Assembly: GCF_030272615.1 (NCBI RefSeq)
Contig: NC_081408.1
Location: 618,200,476-618,264,475, forward strand
DNA from: Cryptomeria japonica
Taxonomy: Eukaryota > Streptophyta > Pinopsida > Cupressales > Cupressaceae
Reading direction: 5' to 3'
Length of the DNA stretch: 64,000 nt
Positions 35,013-47,784 of this stretch are shown here, piece by piece; position 1 is the stretch's first letter; each line of letters starts with the position of its first letter. The position numbers and the translations under genes were made by a program. A model generated the notes under the pieces. It saw only the letters and a list, made by a program, of their open reading frames with translations, made no database searches and was not told the DNA's origin.

Positions 35013-35133
35013 AAAACGGGCGCCCGTTTTTTCAAATCGGGCACCCGATTTGAAATAAACGGCTGCCCGTTTAGCTTCGGACACCCGTTGCTAAACGGGC
35101 GCCCGTTTCTTTATGGCTCGGGCACCCATTTCT
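35013..35133. repeat. Right palindrome array (6 units)
   Basis: AACGGGCGCCCGTT (about 35015), ATCGGGCACCCGAT (35036), AACGGCTGCCCGTT (35058), TTCGGACACCCGTT (35079), AACGGGCGCCCGTT (35094) and CTCGGGCACCCATT (35118). Same consensus as the left array ~10 kb away. Confidence 0.88.
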
Positions 35134-35151
35134 AGCAGGTTTATTTTCCAA

Positions 35152-35169
35152 CCCGCAGACTTCTGCGGG
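35152..35169. repeat. Perfect hairpin outside the right array
   Basis: Arms CCCGCAGA and TCTGCGGG (8 bp, perfect) round CT. It mirrors the hairpin outside the left array in position, but not in sequence. Confidence 0.8.
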
Positions 35170-38100
35170 ATTGGGACTGAAATTTGTGCATTTACCCCTA
35201 TAACCTGTATTACTATGCATCGTCTTGCATTAATTCTGTTAAAAAGAGACAACATCAAAGGATTCGAAGAAAGAATCACAAAAATATCATCAAATCAATT
35301 GCTCAACACAATACACGAAGTATTAAAAAGGAAAACTACTTTCTATTATTGAAATATAAAGGAATTTTACAACTAAAAATGATTCTATGAGCTACAATAT
35401 TCATGCCTAGCTGAAAAGAAAAGGGCAAAGAAGAAAAAACTAACTATGAAGAAGAAAGAAAAGAAGATCTTATAGAAAAAGGAGGCCTTTGTGAACTGAA
35501 AGTTGCAACTGATTTTGCCTCCTTAGTTTTAGCTCGAACTGTGGTCTTCACATCTTAGTTCTATCTCCCTTTTTGCATGATTGAAGGCTTGGGGTCGAAT
35601 TTGAGAAGAAGACATGCATAAAAGAGGTCAAAATTGATTCTAACTGAGTGTTTGTGGGCCCAAAGTGCTCCTCAATTGATACTGCATCCATGTGGAGTTT
35701 TGAAACTTAAATAGAACTGTTGGATCTGCTCCAAAATCCCTCCTTTTTGGGCATCAAACTGATAATGAACTCAAAGATGACCACTTGGCTCCTTCATCTC
35801 CCCTTTAACTATTTGAATGATTACTTAACTGTATCTTTACCTGATATGCCACTACTGGTAAAGATGACTCCACTAATTGATCATATCCTTTAGTGGCTAC
35901 ATTCAAAAAGTTTCTAATTGATCTTTAAGCCAAACTCACTCTAGGCATAGGCTTTTCTTTTAGCTACTTTTGACAACTTGTATGAAGATATCGACTCATG
36001 TTAAAACATACAAGCCTGTGTTTGAAATTGAAGCTTATTACTTGCTTTTCTGAGTGTAGGATTCCCACAATATTGAGGACTGCTATAGAAAGGGACTGTA
36101 ATCTGTCCATAATGACCGATACAAATAATAATTTTGATCATTTGCGCTATTGATCATCCTTTGAGAGCCTAAAATATCATACTACAGTGCTCTACTGATC
36201 ATATTTGAATAAGGTCTTCTCTTGAAGACTTTTGTTCACTATTATGAGCTCTCAATATCTATAATTAGGGACTCCACCCATTGTATTGTCTATCCTTGAT
36301 TCTTCAAATCCTAGGGTACCTTGTGTAAAACCTTTCTCACTATCTTATCTGCCTTTGACCACTGTAACATTCTCTTCAACCTATGCACAGTCCTTTTTAC
36401 TTTCTATTAGCTGGGCTACCTTTCATTGTCTTAGGCTCTTAGCATACATGACATGCTCTCCTCACTGTATTTGTCTTTCCAATAAAGTTTGGAGTATTAA
36501 TGACTGAATTTTCTTGTTTTGTACTTCCTATGTGACCTCATTGTTATAGTCTTGTGTTTTCCCTTCACCCATCTGCTTCTTGATAAGACTAATCTTTTCA
36601 CTTTGTACTATTCCATATTTGTTGCTACTGTGATCTGATATTTTCATCTTTTCTCACTGTATGTGTGTGACTGGAAGTATCAAACAGTGTATGTGACCTT
36701 TAGATGCTTGGGATACCACGTGTACTTTCAACATCTTGCAAGGCTATCCAATAGATTTGTATCATGATACTTGATCATAGCTTGATATTTTGTGCATGCC
36801 CTATTATTGTTATTACTTACCCTAAGTCTAGACTGGCCTTTGATATCTTTCCATACAACCCTGGCATTGCTTCTTAAGGACTTATCATTTAAAATCTTGT
36901 GCTTTGATGGAGTATCTTGTGCCTTGATACATATTCCTTTTATCTCTAACTTAACTGTATTTTCACTACTTGACTGATTACTATTGTAGATGCTCCTTGG
37001 ATTGAGATATGTGGTATGTTTTGAAGCTTTGTATAACATACCTCCTAGGGCTACTCTCTATATTTAGCCATCAGTTGATTCTTCTTGGATCTACCCTATT
37101 CTTAGCCAGGGCTTCTCTTGATATTGTTGTGTTGTCTCTTGACTGTGAATTGGGCCTTTTGTCTTCAAATCACTGTCTTATTTCAGTCATTGTCCTAGAG
37201 TTCTAGATGGTGCTGTAGAGGGCTTATTCATGTATGTTCTTTGCGCTCAGTATGCTCTGTTAGGCTTGCCTTAATGTCTATAATTTGGTCTTGGGGTTTC
37301 TCTGGCATGATATCTCCATGCAAACTATATTTAATGACTGCTACAACATTAAGACCCTGTGTATTGACCTTTAATAGTCTGCAACTCTCGAAAAGGCATG
37401 TGTTGGTTCTTGTAGCAGATAAGGACTGTCTTGTCTTAGTGATATACTAGTATCTTGAACATCTATGACCAATGATTGTAGAAGGAGGCCTTCATTCTTG
37501 TCCTTTGTCTTAAAAGTCTTTTGACTGCTTGAGTATCTCTTGACATTGTCCTTATGATTTGACAATATATTCCTTTGGTCTGCTCTTTCATTTGCCTCTA
37601 TGACTCAAACCAAGAAAAGTGTCTCTTGTATTCATTATTCTGAGAGTATCATGCTCATTGGTCTAACACAGAAGGCTGTCTCCTTAACATGTACAAGACC
37701 CATTGTCCATTTGCCGATGCACAATATATTTGCTATATCTTTTTGGACTGCATCTAGGACCTTATACTTGATGACTTCACTGCTCTTTGACCAAGTATCA
37801 TGACTTAATTGTGATGATTAATAAGTTTGATGTCTACTCTAATACTGTGAACCCCTTATCTTGCGACTGTGAATCATATGTTGTGATTGATGGTGACTCA
37901 CTCATTTTTTGTGGCTTACTGTTTTCCACTTATCTTATACATTCTTTTGACCTTCTCACTGCTATAGGACCTTTCAACCTTGTGTTTGATACCTGAGCTG
38001 AGATGCTTTTTCTTCATTATGTCATCTTACCCTACCATTGTTGATGTCTTTAATCTCAAACTCCCAATAAAGGACTGCCCTTTGGCTTTGGCATTCACTA

Positions 38101-38372
38101 TGCTTTTAACCATTTTCATTCATTGTAACTATGATCAATGTACTTTTCGGCTGATCTCTCCATACTTTGACCTGCACAACTTAGCCTTTGTGTTCATTGC
38201 TATTAGGGTCATGAAATGTCATTCTCTTGGAGAGATTCAAATACTTTTGGTCTGCAATTGGTGTATTTGATTATGACTATAATAGGGATGTATATATTGT
38301 TGTCACTTAATAGGTCTAAGACTACTCTTATGTCTCAGAATTCTCACTCCTCTTGAAGACTGGTGCAATAAT
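35170..38372. other. Long non-coding, repeat-like stretch
   Basis: 3.2 kb with no protein motif on either strand; frames reach ~100 codons but look random (for example 36728-37039 minus). The style (T-rich, many short CTTTGACC and GTGACCTTT phrases) is like the adjoining repeat 38373-39933. The two may be one non-coding element whose left part is missing in the other copy at 8306. Confidence 0.5.
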
Positions 38373-41300
38373 AAAATTTCTATCCAATGCCCTATATGTC
38401 ATGTGACCTTTATTTGGGTGCATGCTATGATCTTTGTCCTTTTGATTGTACTGCAATAGATAATTCTAAGGCCATGTCAAAAAATGCTCTATATGGTCTA
38501 CTAATCACTATCAATATGTCTTTAAATAGCATGATTGCACACCCATGCTTCTATGACTATGATTTATTCTTCTGAAACTACACTGTTAAGACCTATATGT
38601 TGTCTCAAATATCATCACATCTCTATTATACCAGTGCTCCCTCATAGCTGCAAACTTATTGTCTTTACTTTTGTTCTTTATTGGTCCTTCTATTCTATGT
38701 TTGTAATAGCTTTTGATAAGGAACAAAAGAGAAACAAATACGATCTTTAATGTTGTTGGATCTCTAAGATTTATTTTGTTGTTTCTAACCATTAATATCA
38801 CTTTCGTTGGGATTTAGGGAAATCTTTTAGAAGAAACAAAAATAACATTGTCATTGTACATACTTTTTTGGCATGACTTGATTCTTTGAAAAACTAAAAG
38901 AAAGATTTCTACAAATACATACATGCAATAAGACCTTGCTACTTTGTACCTAATGATAGAGAAAGCATGACAGTTGAACAAAATTGCTCTTAAATAGAAG
39001 ATGTGTATGATATTTGCATGGCTCAAAGGAGAGCTTCTCCATGCATTTCCTCGAGTTAGAATCCTCTTTTTACACTCGATCTATGAGATTGGCTCTCTGA
39101 CTCCACTGAAACTGAAAACATATTGAATGAATAGCTACTCTTTTGTCCCCATTCAAGAAATGCATGCATGAGATGAAAAGGGAACCCTTGTTATGGATAT
39201 GAGTGGCATGCAGATCTTTATATGTCCATTTTCTCTTTGACTAAGTCATCCTTTACGTAAAAAACCCCTTTGCTATTGCTGCATTATTGGTATTTTAATC
39301 TTCAAACTCTTTGGTCTTCATGGACTATAACACACAACATATAAAACTAGGGTTCCCTGCTTCCATGTAGGATCTCGAACTCATGTTAGCTCTAGATTAT
39401 TTTTATTGACTTATGGTCAGTTATAAAACAAGAGAATTTTACCTCCAAAACCATTCAACGTGCTTTTTGGAAAAATAAACTCATAGCTTTTGAAATATTT
39501 ATTTATTTCTGCACCTTTATCTAGTATTGCATCTTTACAAGACATAAAACATAGCTTTTTCCCTTTTTAACATTTGAAACCTTTCAAAACTTTGGCGTGT
39601 GACCTAAAATGGATATTTTAGACCATTTTTACCTGAAAGCAAAAAATAGGCAACATTTTGGCGAGCTCTCAGGGGTGTTTTCTTGCTAAACACATTAGAC
39701 TAGTGCCTTAAGCAATCCATTAGGATTATTAGTTAACATTTGGCTCTTGACAAAACTCAGATTCAAACCTTTCTCTCAACTTTTAGAAGCATTGAACAAC
39801 AACAAAATATACCAACTAAACTGCAAAGTCGAAAACTCTTCTGAAGCATGTGCATCAACACTTAGAGGAAGGGAAAAACTAAAAGAAAAAGTATTATACG
39901 CTACCCTAACCAAGAATTAAACTTGGTTACTATTGATGTGTTTTCCATGCACATGCAAACACAGAATAAAATACCAAAGTATCTTATCCTCTCTTGAACA
40001 AAGTTTCCTCGAATGCTAAAGATTTTGCCTAGAGATCAATCGAGGCAACTCCAAGGTTCTTATATGTAGGTTCTCTACTTGTGGATAAGCTCAATTTGGT
40101 CTGATGTGATTATGCTAGATTCACAAGTGGACTTACATCCGAATGCCTGAGCATCTGATTTCCTGGAACTCAAGTCCTATCAACTGGCTAGAAGATAAAG
40201 AAATATCAAAAGATGAAAGGCTCAGAAAGTCTACTCTAAGACCTAAAATGTGAGAAGATAGATGAACGACTAGGTGGAGTCCTACTGGGCTGAGTCTTAC
40301 CATTAGGCTGAACAATTTAACACCAACTCAGTGCAATCTTCTAAGGGATGCTTCGAATATGTTCAAATCATGCACCATCCGACATTGATCACCATTCAAG
40401 ATAATGCATGAACAACAGACGTGTAACGACTCGAGATTAAGTTCATTCTATGCCTATTCACCATGCAAGGCACATTTACAATTAGTAAGAGGCTAGTGGT
40501 TTGGACTAGGTGGATTCCGCGCGAGTACATTTAATAAATTCTTTCACTCAATCTAATTATCTATCATCTAAAATGAAGATTAAACAAGAGACCATGCATA
40601 TTGTAAATAAATGACACATTTCACCATAACTTCAATGAAAATGGAGTTCATTTACAATCGAAGCAACAATTTCTTGCCTTCTCTTCTTAATCTACTCAAA
40701 CTAATATTCTATTCACTATTCTAGCTACTAACTCTTAGCTATTCTAGCCTTTATTAACCAACTATTAACCTTTACAAATGTACAGTCAGAGCTTTATATA
40801 GGGATCTCTTTACAATTCAATGGCTCTGATTGATTTACAATCAATGGCTAGGATTACAAGATGGAAAACCATAATTAGGGTTTGTTATAACAAACTCCTT
40901 AGCCAATGAGAAAATTGCATTCAATGAGTGTGGACCAATAGGAAGCAGGGGTAGGTACACCAAAGTTTGTGCCATCACTGTTGATTTAGGTACACTGAAT
41001 CTGGACATGCTGAGGTGGACCTGTCTGACTAGAGGAACGGTGACTGGGACACCATTTTGTCTTGTACTTGCTTGTATCTCTTGATATTTGATGAGAAGAT
41101 TATCTTTGATTAACTCTTCTGAAACTATCTGCTTCCTTAATGTACCCTTGCACTAATTTTCTATGATCCTCCTTTGTCCTTGATGCGATGAATGATGTAC
41201 CCCTTTGACTCCCATGTGCTTTATGAAGCCCTCTCACGGTCAAGCCATTCCTTTTTCTCTGGTAGCATTACTTCACCTTGAAGTGCTTGTAAGGTAATTC

Positions 41301-42876
41301 TTCTCTGTCATCATGTGGTTCCATTGTGTGGCAGAATGGAGTCTTTGAGGATAGCTTGGAAATCCTTGAACACTCAAAATCTCTCAATACTTTTCTCGAA
41401 CACTTGAAGTCCTCCTCCATGCATTTGGAGTGTCCTTGATGATGAAGGGACTGGAGTAGGTCATCCTTGTCGTGGCTTAGTCCTCCTCCATCTGCAAAAC
41501 AAACCAAAAGATGATTAAGTACACATGATAAATTTATCCAACATTGCATTTCTTACCTCAAATCATTAACAAGAAGTCATCAAAATGGAATTCGCTTAGG
41601 AACCTCTCTAGGGACAGGCCCTATGAGAATTTCGCTCTGGACCCTTTGGAAGGGTCATGAGAGAAATTTGAGTTTTATCTCAATTAGACCTCATTTTCAA
41701 TATTTCACAATATTGGACCTAACCTTCAAACCTCCTCCCCTTGTGATCCCACAACTAGCCCTTTGCCCAGCTCAAACAAGGTGAAAAATAGGCATTTCAA
41801 AGGATTTCGCTCTGGACCCTTTGGAAGGGTCAGGAGAAAAATTCATGATTGGGACACAAATCCATCCCTTTCTTTCTCCAAATTTCATCTTAAGGAAAAA
41901 ATATATTAGACTTCTCTCCACCAAGGCCTAGGAATCCATATCTTGGCCTTAAAAATGAGCAAATTAGGTGATTTTGAGAATTTTGCTCTAGATCCATTGG
42001 AAGGGTCGGGAGAGAAATTAATGATTGCTTGTTTTCCCTCACTTAGCTTAATTCCTCATCCCTTATGTCATTAAGAACAAGTCTTTGGGCTTCCAAATTG
42101 ATTGGGAATGCACTAGCTTGTAGATTGGACCAAGGAATAGTGTCTGGTGAAGAAATTCATTCTGGACCCTTTAGAAGGGTCAGGAGCGATTTTCTTCCTT
42201 TAGGTTGAATTCTACCTTCTTATTACATTTCTTTTCCATGATGTTCACCTTTGGATTCCTCTCTCATGAAGACAACACTCGTGTCCTGAAAGGAGAAATT
42301 CACTCTAAACGATGGCCAAGGACAAGACTTATTTAGGATTTCACTCTGGACCCTTTGGAAGTGTCAGGAGTGATTTTCATGTTCTAACTTAGAATCCTTA
42401 CTTTTTGGACTCACAACACATTCAAATGCATGTCTAGGGGTATCTTCAAGTTCAAATCACCCCAATCAACATTTGGCTCAATACAAAATTGGGAGAAAAG
42501 AGAAGGTTTTGAGGATTTCGCTCTAGACCCTTTGGAAGGGTTAGGAGTGAAATTCATATTCTAGGCTTGATCCTTCATTTCTTGAACTCCAATCTGCATT
42601 TCCAAGCAAATATACATCACTCCACTTCCATATATGCCATAGGAACCAAGGTTTTGACCTCATCTAAGGAGAAAATTGGTGCTTTGAAGAAATTCGCTCT
42701 GGACCCTTTGGAAGGGTCAGGAGCGAAATTCATATTTTAGACAAAATCTTCCATCTCCTTCACTTTCAATCACTTCCTAAGGAAAGGGTACATCATTCTA
42801 CCCCCACTATGTCCAAGGAACAAGGATTTTGGTCTAAACAAGGAAGAAAATAGTGTCTAGGGAGAATTTCGCTCTG
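38373..42876. repeat. Second copy of 8306-12796 (4.5 kb duplication)
   Basis: Nearly identical by eye to 8306-12796, across both the non-coding flank (38373-39933) and the left 2.9 kb of the giant LTR (39934-42876). It includes the TATA box (40791-40800) and seven full hairpin units (41629, 41804, 41980, 42154, 42338, 42515, 42690). Small differences include an ~18 bp insertion near 39708. It ends inside the left arm of hairpin 8 (GCTCTG, 42871-42876). Because it is much closer to LTR-1 than LTR-1 is to LTR-2, it arose by copying of the LTR-1 locus, not by a separate insertion. Confidence 0.9.
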
Positions 42877-43785
42877 TCAAAAACTGCTCTATATGTTATG
42901 TGTATCACTGTCAATCTATGAGACTTTTCTTTTTGTTTCTAACCGCTGCTATCAGTATCCTTGGGATTTTAGGGAAATCTTTTAGAAGAAACACAAATAA
43001 CATTGCCATTGCACATTCTTTTTTGGCATGACTTGAGTCATTAAAAAACTAAAAGAAATATTTCTACAGATACATACATACAATAAGACCTTTCTACTTT
43101 GTACCAAAAGATAGAGAAATCATGACGGTTGAACAAACTTGCTCTAAAATAGAAGATGTGTATGATATTTGCATGGCTCAAAGGAGAGCTTCTCCACGCA
43201 TTTCCTTGAGTTAGAATCCTCTTTTTATGCTCAATCTATGAGATCGGCTCTCTGACTCCATTGAAACTGAAAACATGCTGAATGAATAGCTACTCTTTTG
43301 TCTCCATTCGAGAAATGCATGCATGAGCTAAAGATGGGAACCCTTGTTGCGGCTATGAATGGCATGCAGATCTGTATATGTCCATTTTCTCTGGGAACCC
43401 TTTGCTACTGCTGCATTATTGGTATTTTAATCTACAAACTCTTTGGCCTTCATGGACTATAACACAGCATATTAAACTAGGGTTCCCTCCTTCCATGTAG
43501 GAGCTCGAACTCATGTTAGCTCTATCTTATTTTTATTTACTCATGGTCAGTTATAAAACAAAGATAATTTTACCTCCAAAACCATTCAACTTGCTTTTTG
43601 GAATAATAAACTCATAGCTTTTGAAATATTTATTTATTTTTGCACCTTTATCTTGTATTACATCTTCACAAGACATAAAACATAGCTTTTTCCCTTTTTA
43701 ACATTTGAAACCTTTCAAAACTTTGGCATGTGACCTAAAATGGATATTTTAGACCATTTTTTTCCTGAAAGCAAAAAATAGGCTA
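42877..43785. repeat. Third, diverged partial copy of the flank repeat
   Basis: Starts TCAAAAACTGCTCTATATG, matching 8408 onward for ~50 bp, then jumps to sequence matching about 8700-9590, so ~230 bp are deleted relative to the other copies. More diverged (AACCGCTGCTATCAG versus AACCATTACTACCAC). Ends at AAAAAATAGGC. Confidence 0.85.
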
Positions 43786-43865
43786 CAATTCTATCCTAGG
43801 AAATATTTTAATAAAATCCAGCAACATAATTTACCTATCCAAGAGAACGTTGAAGCTCTTTTAGA

Positions 43866-44590
43866 TTAGTCACCTCCAAATTGGCAATTCACGTTAAGAT
43901 GTGTTGTTGTGCCTCCATAAGCCTCTTAACACTTTCCTAGAGGATAATCAACATCCTCTTCCAGGGAAAGATCACATATGGCAAACTATACAAGGTAGTA
44001 ATATCTATTCTAAGTTTGATCTGACAAAAGGTTTCTGGCAAGTCCCTATCCATCCTAATGATCGCTACAAGACTGCTTTCTCAGTACTACAAGGTTTGTA
44101 TGAATGGAATGTACTCACATTCGATATTAAGATTGCACCTTCTATTTTTCAGCAACATATGGATGTTATTTTTCAAACATTACAAATTCATTTTTCCTTA
44201 TATTGATGATATCCTAGTCTTCAACCAAAGCCCCAATGCAAATCCTAACCATCTTCGACAGTTTCTACAACTCTGTCAACAATATGGTCTTGTTGTTAAT
44301 CCTTGACCAAGAGTCATTTCGCTCAAGAATCTCTTATTTTCATTGGCATTCATCTTCTTCCAAGGGGGAGAATGGAGGCACAACAACGCATCCTAATGCG
44401 AATTTCCAATTTGTAGGTGACTTATCTAAAAGAGATTCAATGTTTTCTTAGATTGGTAAATTATGTTGTAGGATTTTATTCAAATATTGCCTAGGACATA
44501 ATACAACTCAACAAGATGCTAAGGAAAAATCCTTCGGAATGGTCATCCAGACACGATGATCTATCCTAGACTCTTTTAGCCATTCCTATC
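43866..44590 (+). pseudogene. Endogenous pararetrovirus (Caulimoviridae) reverse transcriptase relic
   Basis: 43901-44206 carries RT blocks KPLNTFLEDNQHPLPGK, IYSKFDLTKGFWQVPIHP and YEWNVL with APSIFQQHMD. YEWNV and APSIFQ..MD are typical of caulimovirids rather than gypsy (which has YEFLVMPFGL). After a frameshift near 44190 comes YIDDILVF (catalytic YIDD, 44199-44210) and HLRQFLQLCQQYGL. Beyond the TGA at 44304 more RT-like sequence runs in shifting frames to about 44590. Stops and frameshifts make it non-functional. The KPLN.FL.DN.PLP style is closest to petuvirus/florendovirus-type sequences. No coat or movement protein is seen. Confidence 0.78.
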
Positions 44591-46012
44591 ATTGACCTCA
44601 AGACCTGACGAATTGCATCAATAGGATGAACACGTACATAGATAATTTTGAACCCATGATCTCATTGAATATATGCTTCTCATAGTTTCTATTTCATCAT
44701 ATTTGTCAAAATTTACCAAGGGGGGAGTTTCTACTTTAAAATTTTGTATATTTCTATATGGATCTGGAAATCCATTTCCTCTAGCCATCTTCATTTTCCC
44801 TTGTTGTTTTTCGTCTGGTGTAGCATCCCTCGTTTTTCCCAAAGTTGTAACTCAGACTTTCTCAATGGTTGGATTTATCTTCTCACTCTGATCTCACGCC
44901 TTGTCCTTTGTTCACTCTCTTGAGTTTACTCAATTTGAATTGCCACTGTGTTTTCCACACTTTATTGTTATGTCCTCTGCACTTTTTCCTTCCTGCACAA
45001 TATGTTCAACATTCACTCTTCATCTTATTCTATTTTCTCTTCTTCTGCAACAATTTCATTCCACCAACTTCACATCACTTCAAACTGACCCTTTTGTGGT
45101 CATCTTTGTACACTCGGGATTTTCCCTCTAAAAAGAATTGAAAAAAATGTCTTCTCAAGCCTCTAAGAAATCTATCCTAAAGGTAGATTTACGCCCATCA
45201 TTAATTGCATCTCTTTCCTGTCTTGGATCGATCTTTGAGATTGAAAATTAAATTGTATTTTGTCAATTTAGATTTAAAAGAAATAAGTGTTCTATTGATA
45301 TTGTATGAGTTACTTTACTAAACACGTCTTTCATCTTGATTACAAGTTTAAAACATTTAATGAATTTAAAATATACTTTCACCTAATATTCATATGTGTT
45401 CTAATTATAGAATAGAACAAACTAACATAGTAAATCAACTCAACTACTAATAATATTATGCCTATTTTATGTTAACAAAAAATATTTATACCAGAATATA
45501 TATATATATATCATTTCAATAAAATAGCATAATGCATTTTGCCTTCATTATTGAAATTATTGAATTTTAATAAATGATGGGCTCGCCATATATTTTAAAC
45601 TTTTGCAAACATATAACTGAAAGAAAACTATTAAATACATCCACAAAATCAATTACCTTAAAGATTTTAGTGAAATTCTAGATTATAACTATTACAATTC
45701 TTTAAATTCTAAAATATATTTTTCTTGACACTCAATGGCCAAATGCAATTGAGCTCTTATACACGGATATTTAAGACCAACCTGTTTAACTATTTTATAG
45801 GCGAGTTGCCATAAAAGTTAAGAAACAACTACATAAATAAATTATTGTTCAACTAGTTTATGTTCTCTCCAAAACCATGTTTCCCAAAACAAATTGTTAG
45901 TTACAAATTACATTACTAATTGTTATTTATTATTGAAAAAAATGATTGTGTTGTTTCACATAAATATAATTTATATTTAATTAATATACTACAAGCAAAT
46001 ATGAAGTTTTAG
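44591..46012. other. No gene seen
   Basis: T-rich to 45150, then AT-rich. Frames at 44618-44842 (minus) and 44869-45141 (plus) have no motif. The first part could hold unrecognisable pararetroviral RNase H. A short (AT)n lies at 45499-45512. Confidence 0.5.
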
Positions 46013-46570
46013 TTTTTTTTGTATTAAAAATCGAGAGTAAAAAATTACAAGAGCTGGAATCAAGGGAGGCTAAGCCTCAACCACCAAAGTCACAAAGGAG
46101 AGTATCAAAAGTACATCACTGAAGAGTCCAAGACCCAAAAAGGAACAATAGAGAAAGAAAAGATAGCAGAGAACTAATGTAAAATGTGGTCGAAGGATTC
46201 GACCCAAGTAGTCCAACCCTTAGCCTCTTCCATCCAGATCACCTTCTTACGATCTTGGATTTGAGCAAGCATGGTGATGCGATCAGCAGCAGGTATCTTA
46301 TTGCTATTAATCTCCTCTTGCAACTTATGGAGAGCCTCCTCAAAAGATGTCAGGTTGTCTGCGAGCCTCTTCCACTCGTACAAATATAGTTGCATGTCTA
46401 TCTTTGAGGAACCTGAGTAGCTTATGTCTCTGCACATTCATCAAGAAGCAAACCTGAGAAGCAATATTAAAATAGGTGAGTCTACGAAAAGACTCAGTAA
46501 GACCTCTGTCAATGCCATGAAATCTATCTTCATTTCTCTTCTTCCAAATGAACCAAAGGATATAGGAAGA
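46013..46570 (-). pseudogene. LINE 3' end (ORF2 C-terminus, 3' UTR, poly(A))
   Basis: On the minus strand, 46560-46440 reads FIWKKRNEDRFHG and RGLTESFRRLTYFNIASQ in broken frames, the W-x-W-K-x-R-N region at the end of plant L1 ORF2. 46437-46174 continues with a charged, helical segment (LYEWKRLADNLTSFEEALHK, DRKKVIW). The 3' UTR runs to CTCGATTTTTAATAC followed by a short A-run (plus-strand T run 46013-46020). Confidence 0.6.
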
Positions 46571-46953
46571 TAAGAAGTTTTATTTTTTATTTTTTATTTT
46601 GTGATAATAGTTTAATTTATTTTTAAAATAATATTATGATTATTTTGATTTTATTCTTAATAAATTAATTAGAAAGTTATATAATATTTAATATAATTAT
46701 ATTATAAATTTAATATATAAAATAGATACATAGTTAAATAATAAATATTGCTAGATATAAAATATAATATATCTAATATTCGTTTAATAAATCAATGTTA
46801 TACTTGTAATAGTAATGCAAATTTATTTTAAAATAATCTAATAATTATGTTTAATTGATATGTTATATTTTAAATAGTGAATTAATTAGAGAGGTGTTAG
46901 TCATATAATAGTTAATATAGTATGAATTTAATATATAAAATAGATGCATAATT

Positions 46954-47051
<98 letters not shown>

Positions 47052-47784
47052 TTTGTATTTATAATATATGTCGATCATATTTTATGTCTAGAGTTGGTGG
47101 AAGTGTTCATCAATAAAGCAAATAACATGTTAGATATTGTAGTTGCAAATGTTGATACAATTTTAATTTTTTACATTTTACATAAAATATATACTATAAT
47201 TATATTTACTATTACATATTTTATTTTATGCTTTTTATAAAATGTAAATGTTAGATATCTTTTTAATATAAGATAATAAACTCATGTATTTAAATATATT
47301 TGTTATTTAATTTTATTTATATATAAAATAATTTTATAAATTATATTTATTTTATATTTAATGGATTATATTTTATTAAATATTATACTATTTGAATTAA
47401 TAGAAAAAAATTTAACAATTTTATTTGACAAAATATTATATGAAATAATTTTTAGTTTAGGTATGAAATCAAATATGAGAATTCTCCTCTAAAGATAATG
47501 GAATATTCAATCAATCCATCAAAATTAAAATCAATTTACAATACATTTAATTTTAAGCCACAATGTGTATAATTCTAATTTACAATAAAATTACAATCTC
47601 AAATACTTATTTTATTATATTTATTATTTATATTTCAATATTAAATGACAAATAATAGCCACTATGTGACACTTGTTTAAAATATATTTAACTATCAACA
47701 TAAAAATTACATTTCCATTTGATATAGATGGAAATCAAAGAAAATACAATAAAATGTACATTCTGACATCTAAATAAACAATGT
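46571..47784. other. Very AT-rich spacer
   Basis: No gene. The frame 46863-47078 is only translation of the AT microsatellite. Confidence 0.7.
46957..47048. repeat. Long (AT)n microsatellite
   Basis: About 45 uninterrupted AT units. It can extrude a cruciform and is a likely site of length variation. Confidence 0.97.

Larger units (their letters stand above)
25113..35169. mobile_element. Candidate DNA transposon with palindrome-array ends
   Basis: Two matching end structures face each other ~10 kb apart: a perfect hairpin outside (25113-25137; 35152-35169) and an array of a 14 bp GC palindrome inside (25190-25312; 35013-35133). Between them lie a plus-strand DDE/D-like transposase pseudogene (25495-28686) and a minus-strand multi-exon gene (29709-31874). 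Multiple subterminal palindromes are typical transposase binding sites (known for CACTA and other plant superfamilies). I could not find simple terminal inverted repeats or a target duplication, so exact ends are uncertain. The LINE relic inside suggests the copy is old. Confidence 0.6.

Noticed and set aside
44869-45141. 90-codon hydrophobic ORF that could be a membrane protein
   Set aside because: Low-complexity T/C-rich sequence with two overlapping frames equally open; no start context or family pattern.
46863-47078. 71-codon ORF of alternating Tyr/Ile
   Set aside because: Translation of the (AT)n microsatellite.
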